64,000 nucleotides of DNA from Salvator merianae (GCA_003586115.2 QVOM02000073.1:48931650-48995649); one strand, 5' to 3'; numbered from the stretch's first letter, positions 45,318-56,359 are shown. Program-made: numbers and translations. Notes: a model not told the origin generated them from the letters alone.

Positions 45318-45978
45318 GGGACTGTTCACACTTACTACGATAGAACGTTCTAACTAGCATGTTTCAGGCAGGTTAGGATCTGGTACAGTGAGGAGTGTTT
45401 GCACTTGTCAGTGCTGGAACGCTCCTCGAGCCGACCAGCTGGGGAAGAAGTGAGAATAGGAGTGCACTAGTTCAGTAGCTGTGTCTGGAAAGGCTGCTAA
45501 GGTCCGGACTCCAAAACTGGGTCTGAATCGTCGTATGGTGCCTGCATGACCATGCAGTCCCTGCCCCATTGCCATTCCAAACCAGGAAACAGTGAGAGTG
45601 CACCACTCACAATCCTCACCTGAGCATGCTAGTCAGCTTGAAGACTACAAGGCCCTTTCTGCACTTGGACTTATTCCAGATTATATCTCAGAATAGGGAC
45701 CTACCATCTGCATGCTAGTGCAGACTATGTTAGGCCCTGGGCACGACCTTTCATAGTTTGCACTAGCATGTGGATAGCTGGTCCCTATTCTGGGATATAA
45801 TCTACAATAAGGCCAAGAGCAGAAAGGGCCCAATTTTCTTGACCACAGCTGGTGTCCTTCAGGCCAGCTTCAGGTGGGCTTCAGTGAATTTCCAGTCAGC
45901 AGAGGCTGTTCGCAGGTGCGAATGCTCCGTTCCAGCAAGTGACCTGGAACGTCACACTCACTAAATATGAACAGGCCC
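45318..45978. mobile_element. TIR element of the clan, interrupted by MITE copy C
   Basis: Left end gggactgttcacacttacta and right end (reverse complement) gggcctgttcatatttagtg are inverted repeats; the next block also pairs (agaacgttc against ggaacgtcac). Flanking triplets tta/ttt differ by one base. Removing the nested 180-bp MITE and one CAA leaves about 478 bp, close to the 464-bp relatives. Confidence 0.72.
45651..45830 (+). mobile_element. 180-bp fully palindromic MITE, copy C, TSD CAA, nested
   Basis: Ends GGCCCTTTCTGCACTTGG and CCAAGAGCAGAAAGGGCC, flanked by CAA on both sides (45648-45650, 45831-45833). Exactly 180 bp and in the same orientation as copy B. It sits inside the TIR element 45318-45978, so it inserted later. 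Confidence 0.93.
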
Positions 45979-46303
45979 TTTGTATCTTAAGATTGTAGTT
46001 CTCTATCTGTGTACTGTTATCTGAGAATTTAGTGGGATTAACTTCCTGACTATTGAATATGATTGTTCTGTTAAGTCTTAAGAGCATTTTCATTTTTTTG
46101 TGTGTGTGTGGTTTTTTAAAAAGAGCCTTTGAATTGAGCTAATGGTCTGTCTAGTTCAGCGGCCTATTCAGATGCTGATCAAACAGACCATTTTTGTGGA
46201 AAGGCAGAGCCAGCGCATTCACACAATTGAAGACTTGCTTTAGTCCCTATTTGCTGTGGTTTAGATCACTTGTACACAGAACTCATGACTGGTCACCATT
46301 TAA

Positions 46304-46685
46304 GGGCTGTTCAGGGTTGCTAGCCTAGCCTGGTCGACCTCTGGAATGCTTTGTCCTCACTGGTAGAATGCCACGTCCACATTGGAGGAGGCATTAGATC
46401 GGGCTTTGGCACAAAAATGGTGCTGTAGCCTACTCCAACTGTGGACTTGGCCAGCAGCTCATGTGCATACAGCTCACAAATGGTTGGCTTGAAATACCAG
46501 TGGCACCATTTCTCTGGGCATCCAGAAGTGGTGCGTGGCCAAATTTGCTGAAAGTTGGGCTGGAACGGGCTGCTCACAATGCGGACATCCCTAGGACTGC
46601 CCAGTCCACTGTGCACCAGATCATGAATTCCAGCTATTCTAGACCCATTGATCCCGACTTAAGGCTGTTAAGTGCAGAAAGGGCC
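46304..46685 (+). mobile_element. TIR-clan element with AAGTGCAGAAAGGGCC right end
   Basis: Right end gttaagtgcagaaagggcc (to 46685) is the clan terminus; a left end gggctgttcagggttgc at 46304 is weaker. The interior words (gcacaaaaatggtgctgtag, cctactccaactgtgg) link the repeats at 3.7-4.2, 42.1 and 56.4 kb to the clan. Confidence 0.6.
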
Positions 46686-48196
46686 AACGGTCCCACTGGA
46701 ATTTGTTTGTCTCTGGTTTTACAATGGGTTAATAGTACAACGTTTCATAGAAGCACTTATTTTCAGAGGAACTGCCAGTAGCTGACTACTCATCAAAGGA
46801 ACAGACTAATCAGTATGCTATCCTGTTATGCAATTGTTTTGCAGTGCAAAGTTTTAAACAGTATCATATCTGGAAATCATTATTCTGTAAGCTAGCAAAA
46901 TGCCATATAAACAATTACAATATAAATCGTATGAAATGAGATGTTGAATGATGCATCTTAGGAAAGGGCATGATTGTAATCTGTTTTAGCCCTGAATTCC
47001 TGAAACAGAATTCTGGACTAGTTAATCTTAGCAAGGTCCAATAAGGAAATGCTTATGTCCTTAAGTGAAAGTTTTCAAATAAATGAGAATACTGGCTATT
47101 GTAGGTCTGTATTTTGTCTGCCTGAGAGAATGACACAGCTAACGCGTAAAGCAGAGCAAAGAATGTAGGGAATGCCATTTCTCCTGCCGAATGGCGTAAC
47201 ATAGTAATCTAATCAGCAGGTTGTGGTTATTTAGAGACTCTGGAACCGCATATTGTATAACATTTAAAACCTGGTAGGATTGACTCAGCCAATATTCCAG
47301 ATGAAGTGAGAGAAGTACATTATAGGTTGCCTTTTAGTGACTCTGAAGAAAAAAGTGTTAAGTGCATTTCTTGGCAGTCCCTTTTGGAGGGGGCATAATG
47401 CAGAAGTGCCCACATTCTTGCAGTTATACATCAGACCTTTACTGGTGGCACTCTGGGTATATAGGGCCAAATAAGTGTAAACATTTTCCTCCTTCTGTCC
47501 TGATGCAGAGGCCCATTGCAGCACCCTAGGAAGGATTGCTTGCTTCTGCGCCCCCCCCCCCGTCATCTTAAGACTGAACAAAGTGCAGTTCATGCCTGTG
47601 TGCAATCATCACAAAAGGCAGGCAAGATTGCTTAGGCTTAGATGCTTGATCATCAGTAGTAACTTTAGGTAGGGGATCTTGCTTAAGGAAGATTATGCTG
47701 CAGAAAATGAGTAAATCTTAAAGATACTGTAGTACTTTCTGTTGTGTGTGATGCTTGCTGTAGTGCCCTTTGGCTAAATTGTCTGTGGATGACGACAGTT
47801 TGTACTCCAGTTGTCTTAACTGCAAAATGGATAAGTCTGCAAAAGAGTAATAATGCAGTGCGTCTCCGGGAATTTATCCTTCAGTAGATAGTTAAGATAC
47901 AAGCAAGCCATTGTCACTCAGACCTCTAGTTGCCTTATTGAAAATAACCTTACAGAGTTGCTGTTGCACAGAAAAACGTGTGTGAGAAGCCTTGTTTTTG
48001 ATTTTATTATCTCCCTACAAAAAGAGAAGGGTAAGATAATTCATAGGTAGTATAAGAATGAAAAAATGTTAACTTGACACATAACTTATTGCAAAGGACT
48101 TTAGTAACATCACTTCACAACTGGAAAAAGAAAGTGGAGATATAACATAATAGTATGGTATCCTCTGTCACATCTCTTATTTATTGCTAAGTCCAG
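46686..48196. other. Intronic non-coding sequence
   Basis: AT-rich. A C run lies at about 47550-47561. No recognised feature. Confidence 0.45.
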
Positions 48197-48300
48197 TGAT
48201 GGCTGTGTGGTTGAGAATGTCCCAGGAAGAATGCATGGCAACCCACTTCTGTATTCCTGCCAAGGAAACCGCATCAGTGCGTCCATGCAGTCAGCTGACT
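48197..48300 (+). mobile_element. SINE fragment
   Basis: Keeps a degenerate head (gatggctgtgtggttgag) and core (gcatggcaacccacttctgt, gccaaggaaaccgcatcagt) of the family at 25610. Confidence 0.55.
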
Positions 48301-50218
48301 CTAGTTTTTAAGGAAGGCAAGAATTTACTTTTGCATTGATGTGATACTGGTAGGAAGCCTCTAGAATCCAGGGCATTCTCACAAAGGTCCTGTGTTTATT
48401 CCCCATTCAGTAATTTATGTACAGAATATTCTACTCTGTCAAAATAGCACAAATTTTGAACTCATGCAGGTATCTGTGACATAGGTGGGTATGAGGTTAA
48501 GCATGCAGTATTAGATATGAAGCTGATGGAACTTATTCTATTTCTATGCTATCACACTTATATTACACTTTTCTTCCAAGGAACTTGAGGTGGCTTACTT
48601 CTTTTTACCCTTTTATCCTCACAGCTTCACTGTGAACTTGGGTTGGGCTTAGTCAGAATGACTGATCCCACTAGATCAATTCCAATTCTCAGTGAAAGGT
48701 CATTAATTAGTGCATTTCTTGCCATGTGAAGCCCACTTTATTAAAAAAAGCTTTTTCTCCTATTCTGTTTTTAAATTTATTTTTCTTTAGTATTCTTTGC
48801 CAAATTACAGGTATATCTTATATGCAGGTACCTTTTATAAGGCACAAAATACAGTGTTATCCATAGTTACTGAATAATGTAGCTATCGGATACGTTTTCT
48901 AATGTCATAATCAAGTCGTGCTCTTTACTCATTCTTAGATCGGAGTAGTGGGAAAGTCATTATTTTGTTTTTGCTTCTCTTTAAACTGACCTGGTCAGCA
49001 AAATGGAATAGGAAGATGCTCAGTTGGATTTTCAGCTTCACAAACTGTCTTCAATCCATCTGCCGTTTCTTTTTCTGTTCCTGAAATCTAATGGCTCTGA
49101 AGCACAAGCCTAGTTTAATAACATCTGTTCCCCCTGAATTACAGGAGGACAGTATTAATGCAGCCATATTGTCAAGAAGTAATTTTAATCATGTTTTGAC
49201 AGAACAGTTCTTTACCATACCATTGTCAATAAAAATGTTTATGCTTCTTTGCTGTTACTGTTCTTCATAACGGTATGATAAAACATTGCATGTGTGCTGG
49301 AAATGAAGGCAGTGCTTAAGATTTTATGATTTAGTATTTATGGGAATTCCTTGGTGTATTGTCATCTCCTCTGAGGGCTAATAGCATCCTGTGGTCATGT
49401 CATCAAGTTCAATTTGGTCCTAATAGCTCTTGTGATTAAACCACAAACAAAACTATTTTCCACAGTTCTGTTCATCTTCCTTTTCTCAGTTTTAAAAAGA
49501 GAAGCATAAGGGTGGGGAATGATATCTAGATAATGGTAGTGTCACAACATCCAGACAACCGTGATCTCAGGAGCTGGAGGCTCTGGCACAGTCAGGAGTA
49601 GTGCGGGTCACATGGCTAGTGTCTTGTGTTGAATCTCGACTTCTGAATCCCTCACAGATGTAGAATGAAAGTTTTTGCAGCTGTGTGGCTTCTGTCTGCC
49701 CAGTTTTCCCAGTGGACCAGAATTGGTCTTGGAAGTTAGCTGTTTTTGATCTGTTGGGAAACCCACATAGGCAAAAATCAGCCCATTAATTTGCTTCCTC
49801 TATCCTCTGTCACTCTACGTAGTATAGGAAGAAGCAAAGATACTGGCAATCTGCCCTTAGAGTTGTTTTCTCACACCTGACAACTAGGGTGACTCTGAAG
49901 GCAGTTTTTGCATCTCCAGGGTAGCCTGTAGATCATTGCAGGTGGGCTTGTTTGCCTACTGAGATCCAGGCTGGTACATTAAAGTTTCTAATGGTGCCAT
50001 CATGTGAGATAGTTTTGTGTTTGGGCTCAAAATACACGTGTACGGCTTCAGTTTTGGAGACACCAGGTGTATTTGAAACTGATGATCCCTAAAAAAAAAA
50101 AGCAGAATGAGCACTTTTTCTGCAGTCACTGCATCAAAGAAGGACCTGGATTTGGTTGTGGATACCATACTTCAAGAAGGACATTGAGACTGGAATAGGA
50201 TCAGAGAAGGATAACAAA
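48301..50218. other. Intronic non-coding sequence
   Basis: No exon, RNA gene or known repeat recognised. Confidence 0.5.
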
Positions 50219-50788
50219 GGGCCTTTTCGCACTTAGAGAGTGGAATGTTCTTGTCCGTTCGCTGGAACGGAGCTTTTGCACTGCCGCGGGCGCGCGCCTC
50301 ACCCAATCCGAACCACATCGTACCTGATTCGTACCTGATCCTGGGTAAGGCTAGACAAGTAAAAACTTGTCTTCATTCCGACCTGCGCGATGGAGCGAAG
50401 ATCAGGGTAGGTGCTTTCGCACTCCCGTCCGCGTTTGCAATGGCATGCGTGGTCTGAAGCTTCACACCCGGGTACGAAGCGTCACACCCTGGTACAATGC
50501 TTCACACCCTGGTATGATGCTTCGTGCCCGGGATAGCCCTTTGGGCATGGCAGCCTAGCTGCCGTTACGAAGCCGGCTCCATACGGAGCCCTCTGGTTAC
50601 AAAGCGGAGCACGATGGTACGGAGTGCGGTACGGAACTAGCGGCTGCCGTTTGCACTGTTCCCTCTGCTGGTCGGCTTTGGGTCCGTTCCTCTGGCTGGG
50701 AGTGCGAATGGCAGCCAGCGTTCTCCAACCCCTCCGGTCCGAAGCCAACTACTGGGAACGGACTATGGAGCTCAGTGCAAAAAGTCTC
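50219..50788. mobile_element. CpG-rich TIR element with AAA duplication, about 570 bp
   Basis: Left end gggccttttcgcacttagag and right end (reverse complement) gagactttttgcactgagct are imperfect inverted repeats; AAA flanks both sides. The interior is GC/CpG-rich with a 20-bp tandem repeat. Frames on both strands are composition artefacts. It abuts the Bov-B fragment to the right. Confidence 0.7.
50456..50534 (+). repeat. 20-bp tandem repeat, four units
   Basis: Units start at 50456, 50476, 50496 and 50516. The first is gaagcttcacacccgggtac; the others differ at a few positions (cctggtac, aatgcttc, gatgcttcgtg). The register is exact with no indels until the last unit, one base shorter. Confidence 0.92.
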
Positions 50789-50794
50789 AAAGAT

Positions 50795-51455
50795 GAGGGT
50801 AACAAGATCATGGCATCTTGTCCCATCGCTTCTTGGCAAATGGGAGGGGAGAATGGAAGCAGTGATAGATTTTATTTTCTTAGGCTCAGGGATGACTGCA
50901 GATGGTGACTGCAGCCATGAAATTAAAAGATGCTTGCTCCTTGAGAAGAAGGCTACAGCAAATGCACAGCATATCAAAAAGCAGAGACGTCACCTTGTTG
51001 ACAAAGATCCATATAGTCAAAGCTATGGTCTTCTCAGTAACATATGACTATGAGAGTAGGACTGAAGACTGATCTCTAAAGAGTCGACACTTTCAAATTG
51101 CGGAGCTGGAGAAGACTTTTGAGAGTCCCTTGGACTGCAAGGAGAGAAATCAGTAATTAGTAAAGGAAATCAACCCTGACGGTTCGTTGAAAGGACAAAT
51201 ATTGAAACTGAAGTTCAAATACTTTGGCCATATAACGAGATGACAGGACTCATTAGAAAGACCCTGATGCTGGGAAGGATTGAAAGTAAAAGGGGAAGGG
51301 GACAGCAGAGAATGAGATGGATAGATAGATAATGTCATAGAAGCAATGAACATGAGCTTGGACAAATTCCAGGAGACAATGGAGTACAGAAGGACCTGGC
51401 ATGGTGTGGTCCGGTCCATGGGGTCACAAAGAATTTAACATAACTAAACAACAGC
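50795..51455 (+). mobile_element. Bov-B (RTE clade) LINE, C-terminal RT region and 3' tail
   Basis: Forward frames show MTADGDCSHEIKRCLLLEKKA (about 50890-50955), then KSRD/THL-like and YSQSYG-type decayed text. Later comes YFGH at about 51222, and TLMLGRIESKRGRGQQRMRW (51260-51325). The end ggtccatggggtcacaaaga and atttaacataactaaacaac matches the Bov-B tail. Several frame breaks make it inactive. Bov-B is abundant in squamates and known for horizontal spread among vertebrates. Confidence 0.88.
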
Positions 51456-51860
51456 AAAAATGATATAGAGACTTAAGAACATGCTTTACAAAACTGAGAG
51501 ATTTAGGGATGTTCAGTCTGGACAACAGAAGGCTAAATAGAGACATGGTGTCAGTATTCAGGTACATAAAAGGATGTCAGGGAAGATAGTTAGGAACAGT
51601 TCTCTAAAACCAGATACTACAAACAGAAATATTTGGTACAAGTTGCAGCTTCCTGGTTCTGCCTGAATACAGAACAAGGAAAAATTTCCTCACAGTAACA
51701 TCTGTGGGCTTGCTTCATCTCTGGGGATGTTCACAAAGAGCATAGACAGCCACTTCTCAACAATTGTTTGATTTGCTATTGTGAAATTGCAAAAGGCTGA
51801 ACTAGATAACCCTTGTGGTCCCTTCTGGCTCCCCAATTCTATGATTCTAAATGTCCTGCT
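51456..51860 (+). mobile_element. CR1 LINE 3' non-coding region and terminus
   Basis: Reads gggatgttcagtctggacaa, cagaaggctaaatagagaca, aaggaaaaatttcctcacag, aaggctgaactagataaccc, ending ccccaattctatgattct at 51850, the CR1 terminal octamer repeat. Directly follows the Bov-B tail. Confidence 0.88.
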
Positions 51861-53181
51861 GCATCCAGGTCTGCTTCTGTTTGTTCCTTGCTTGGTCCTG
51901 GCATTTTTGGTCTCTTTCCACGCCAGCTGTGTTACACAGCAGGCGATAGAGGTAGACAAAAGTGAGCAGCTGGGTAAGATGACAGAAGAGCAGGAGAAGC
52001 CACAGCTGCCACCTTTCCCGCTGTAACTGGGAATGCAAACCTGTTGGCGCATTGTCCAGGTTGCAAATCAGCAACTGTGTTTTTCTCAATGGGAAAAGCT
52101 GGCTTGGAAGCACAAGAAGTGCTCTCTTTCACTGTTTGATTGGATGATGGCTGCTGTACGGAGCTGTTCAAATGAAAGAGAAGCACACAGCCTTGTGTGC
52201 ACTTCTGTTAGAATGTGCGTATCAGGAATAATTGGTGTCTCCTTCGAGGATGCTTGATCTCTATCTCTTAACATCAGAGGTTAGTAGTTTGTGGCTGTTT
52301 AGAATGATAGCAATGTTTTGATTTTAATCTCGTGGCTCTGTGGGCTGCTGCTCTAGCAAAGAAGAGTTTATAGTTAGGTACTATAACTGCTGCCTTCGGC
52401 ACATTCCTTGGTGCCATCCAGACTAGCTAGACAGTTGCATCGATTGATAGAAAGTGTGGAAAGACTCAGTTGCTCCATTTGACTTGCACAAATCACTGTT
52501 CACTGTTGTAGTTATATTGACAGAATTTGCAGTGAGTGCATCATCTCAGCCGTACATTTTTGTGGCACCAGTATGTGAATCTGTATTGCTTTTAAATTAT
52601 TACTGCTGGTTTTTTCAAAATGCCTTAATGGTGAAAAGTTCAAAACTGAATTGGATTTTTGATATGATTGTTCTAAGCCAACTTCCTCTAACTGCTTGCA
52701 CTGCAGCAGCTGTGCTGATCAGGACCTGAGGAAAGCTACAGCTTCAGAGGTCTGAGGATGGCATCACTTTGCAGAAGTTGGTTTCAGCCAGAACCATAGT
52801 AGAAGGCAATCTGATTTCCTTGCCCATTGGACTGTGAACAAATACGTGTCAATTCATCTGTGTTCCAGCATGGAGATATAATCATGCACAGCATACTGGC
52901 TGATATAGTCCTTGATTATTGTACTTGCGAAATATCTTCATATGTGCATATATTAGGGACTTAATGGATGCTTTCTGCCGCATGTAAAAAACCCTTTAAC
53001 GAATCTCTGATAGTCAGTATGATATTCTTGTATATGTCACATAGTATATGTTCTAGTAGAAACGACTGTGTTGATAGAGATTGGCCATAGAAAATACTGG
53101 CATTTCACAGCAACTTCGAGCGTACTATTTTATTTAGTGGTACGGCAACAGAATAAATAAGTTATTCAGAGATCTGTTAAA
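51861..53181. other. Intronic non-coding sequence
   Basis: No recognised feature. Confidence 0.5.
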
Positions 53182-53335
53182 GGGCTTTTCTGCACTTTCC
53201 AGGCTCGATCTGGATCAGCTGATCTGGATCAAGAGGTGCCCCCTGGTCTTGATCGTGGACTGGAGCAATGCTGTCTGCACTGTGGCAGTTGTTCTGATCT
53301 AGCTGCTGCACTGACCCTGAAGCTCTAAAAAAGAA
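53182..53335. mobile_element. Left part of a TIR-clan element
   Basis: Begins gggcttttctgcactttcc, a clan left end, followed by ggctcgatctggatcagctg. No right end was found, so the copy is truncated or rearranged. Confidence 0.5.
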
Positions 53336-54455
53336 CCTCAGAAAGTTTCTGGGAATATAGGACAATTGACACAATATATTAGAACAGAAATTTCTAATAA
53401 AATTAGTAAAAGTATAACAAACGTATAAAGTTGTACTGACGAAATATATTACAATAAAACATCCATTGACAAATAAATATATAACAAAAGTGAATGATGC
53501 AACTCAACAGTCTCTGAAAACAATCCTAAAAGTCCGTGATTCGTGGTCATGGAGAACAGTACATGGCAAAGTTGGGCTACGTCGATTTTCTTCAAGCAGG
53601 GGGGTCCAAGTCCCCATCTCAGTTGGGCAGGTTTTAGAGGATCTTAGTGGTTGGTGTTATTCCAATTCTGGCACTCAGCCAAATGTGTTTCAACTGATAG
53701 TCTTTATCAAGGGCAGTGAGTTCTGTTAGCTCACTGTATTTGATGCTGCCTGAATGTGGCATTTTTAGACTATTTCAACAAACTCAGGGGACAAGGGGGC
53801 CGGAGCTAGTATCCTGTCCTGACAGCTTCCTTATTGTGTAACTTAAGTCTGAAAAGGTGTTTCCTCTCTGAAGTATCAGGGGATGAATTTTGTGTAAGTG
53901 TATTCAGCAGATGAATTCTAAGCAAGTTCTTTTTTTTCCTCACTGTTCCTGTAATCCATTAGCAATTTGGTGGCTACCTGAAATCTGAACCATTTTTACA
54001 GGATACTCCATTTACTGAATCACGTGGGTGAAGAAAGAGCTCTAGAAATATCTGTATCCAGTATATACAAATTGATACATAATGAGACAGTGACAAGAAT
54101 TATTATACATAAAGCTGTGAATGCTGCATGTCACATGTAATCCGCTCTTTAATGAATCTCTGGTAATTGATACAGTATTCTTGTATAAGCCACATAGGAT
54201 TTGTTCTAGTAGAAAGGACCATGACGATAGAGATTGGCACTGAATTGATTTTAGGGACTTGAAGAAGATTTTCCAATCTTTCAGAAGGACTTCTTGCTAG
54301 GGATTGAAGTTTGACTGCCACCTTAAATATTTGAATCACCCCAGGCAACTCAGTTTTTGACTCCTTCCTTATTGGCATTGGGAGGTTTACGTGTCCAAGC
54401 TTTTGCTCATTGTTTCATTTCCAGAGAGTTGTCAGCCTCTGAAACAGAATCAAAA
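53336..54455. other. Intronic non-coding sequence
   Basis: Two short stretches are near-duplicates: 53000-53050 (aatctctgatagtcagtatg, atattcttgtatatg) and 54152-54200 (aatctctggtaattgataca, gtattcttgtataag), about 1.15 kb apart, which suggests an old segmental or repeat relationship. Confidence 0.5.
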
Positions 54456-54603
54456 TTGCCTGTAGCTCTGTGGCAGAGCAAACTGCCTGAAAAGCAAGGA
54501 GTCACAGGTTTGATCCCCAATCTCTTCCCAAAAGTAGGCAGTGGCAACCCAGCTCTGTATATTTTTCAAGAAAACAACATAGAAGTGCCCATGGAGATGC
54601 CCA
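54456..54603 (+). mobile_element. tRNA-derived SINE, 3' truncated
   Basis: Head gcctgtagctctgtggcaga, B-box caggtttgatccc, core aaaagtaggcagtggcaacc and aaacaacatagaagtgccc. The Bov-B-like tail is missing. Confidence 0.8.
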
Positions 54604-54956
54604 AAGCGTGATCATTTCCACACTTTTTGTATTTAAGCTTTGACCAACAATCCATGTCACTATTACTTTGAATCTTGAAACCCGCAAGGATTTGCTCAAA
54701 CTTTCATTGGGCAAGAGGCTGCAGGCAAATACAGTAATGCTTACTAGTATGTCTAGAAACATGTTATTCTTGAATTCTCCATGCCATAGTGATGAAGGCA
54801 CCTTAAGTTTCTATTCGATGTGGTATTATTTTGAACATTATGGCTATTAGGCACACTGCATGATTAAAAATAAAGTAGTCACCATGCAACCAAGTGGCAG
54901 AGAGCTTGAGAAGGGGAGGTTACTGCGCCTTCAACTTCAACGATTCAGTAATGCTC

Positions 54957-55003
54957 TTTCTACGTCCTCCGATAATGCTTCACTTTCTACGTCCTCTGAT
55001 AAT
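54957..55003 (+). repeat. 27-bp tandem duplication near the coding exon
   Basis: The unit tttctacgtcctccgataat plus gcttcac is followed by tttctacgtcctctgataat, with one mismatch over 20 bp. It lies about 140 bp upstream of the splice acceptor. Confidence 0.88.
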
Positions 55004-55120
55004 TTTCATTCATTAGACAAAGTATTCACTGGTGTGGTTGGGTTAATGCGATATAAGAATATCCTGCGATAACAGTGATTTCGTGCCATAATGAGTTTCC
55101 TGAACAGTAAGTGTAATGTT

Positions 55121-55138
55121 CAATTTCTTTTGTTACAG
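55121..55138 (+). promoter_or_regulatory. JADE2: Splice acceptor of the first JADE2 coding exon
   Basis: Reads caatttcttttgttacag with a pyrimidine tract and AG at 55137-55138, directly before the ATG. A weaker AG at 55106-55107 (cctgaacag) is followed at once by taag and is less likely. Confidence 0.8.
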
Positions 55139-55196
55139 ATGGAAGAGAAACGGCGAAAGTACTCGATCAGCAGTGATAACTCAGACACCACTGACA
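55139..55196 (+). CDS. JADE2: JADE2 (PHF15), first coding exon
   Basis: The exon encodes MEEKRRKYSISSDNSDTTD in 19 codons and ends with the first base (A) of a Ser codon. The donor GTAAGA follows at 55197. This is the N-terminus I recognise for vertebrate JADE2; paralogues JADE1 and JADE3 begin differently (MKRG.., MKRH..). JADE2 is a PHD-finger scaffold of the HBO1 (KAT7) histone acetyltransferase complex with ING4/5 and MEAF6, acting in the nucleus, and has been reported as an E3 ligase for LSD1. The exon itself carries only the basic, Ser-rich N-terminal tail; PHD fingers lie in later exons outside the window. The start codon is the first base of the exon, so its Kozak context comes from the upstream exon. 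All 58 bases are in frame and the segment stands out from the surrounding AT-rich intron. Confidence 0.87.
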
Positions 55197-55524
55197 GTAA
55201 GACCTTTAATTCAAAGCTTTGAACAAGATAACTGAACGATTCACCTCCAGCTGGGAAAGCATTTGAATAATTACGTTGCAGACAGTTGGAAAAGCTGCAT
55301 TTTGCAGGATGGTTTCTGAACAATAAATTGTACTTGGGGTTTGCTTTTCACAAGACGGTACAAGAAGTGAATATCCACCTGCAGTTCAGGTGGTGGATGT
55401 CTTCTGCCTGAGCTAAATATTCTCCTTTGGTGAAAACTATTGACAAGAGGAAGCCATAAAACTGATTGCCACTACTAGAGTTCAGACAAAACTCTTATTA
55501 GACAGTTAACTGCAAACAGATTTA

Positions 55525-55745
55525 TTTATTTATTTATTTAAGAATTCATATTCCACCCTTCATCTGAAGGTTCCATGGTGGATCACAACGATAAAAAGAA
55601 AAAAATATATAGGATAATCTACAACATATTTAAAACATAGCCCTCCCTTACTCCCTCTCTGGCAGGACAACACTCAGAGTAAGCTAAACATCAAAGGCCG
55701 GGAGAAAGAGGTATGCTTTAACCAGATCCCCAAAACCATCTAATA
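55525..55745 (-). mobile_element. LINE 3'-end fragment, reverse orientation
   Basis: Starts with an (ATTT)n run (tttatttatttatttattta), followed by attccacccttcatctgaag and gttccatggtggatcacaac, the reverse of the LINE tail type seen at 16237. The 3' part reads aaagaggtatgctttaacca. Confidence 0.6.
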
Positions 55746-56359
55746 TAGGTGATTGGTGAACCTCCAGTATACTTAAGGGACACTTTGGGCTTTTTCACTG
55801 TTTCTACCTTAGAATGGGATATTAATAGTCTCTGCGGTGCGAGGGCCATCCGCACGGTGTGGGCTGCAACAGCCCGGAAATGGGCTCCCAGCACTCACAG
55901 TGTAATCACAAAATGCAGGTGCAGTTCACTAGTGAGTGTCTCCAAAGGGCAAGCGATCTGTCTGAAAGAAGCTTGTTTGAAACTTAACATTTGCTTTAGG
56001 GAGGATGGAAGCTATAAGATGATTCTGGAATAGAAGCCAGGAAGGGGGCAGTAAAAACCAAAATTAGTCAATAAAAATAAAATAAAATAAAAAAATGAAA
56101 GGCTTCAACAGATTGTTCAGAAATAGAAAGCTATTACAATTAAAAAAAAACTAACTGAAAAATTCAGAATGCTCGATCTATTTTAAAATACAATCTACAT
56201 TTTTCAAGTTTGCAACCTTAAAATAAAGTATCCTGTTTATTAAGTAAATTTTGAGGCTTTCTTATCTCTATTTGACTTTCTAATCACAAAAGCAGAATAT
56301 GGTTTCCCAACAGTAGAAACTTGATTGATGGTATTAGAAACCAATAAGGCTATGTTGTT

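Larger units (their letters stand above)
22849..55138 (+). other. JADE2: Presumed JADE2 intron 1
   Basis: Bounded by the candidate donor in the CpG island and the strong acceptor before the first coding exon, about 32 kb. It contains most of the mobile elements listed below and no recognised coding exon. The left boundary depends on the exon-1 choice. Confidence 0.45.
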
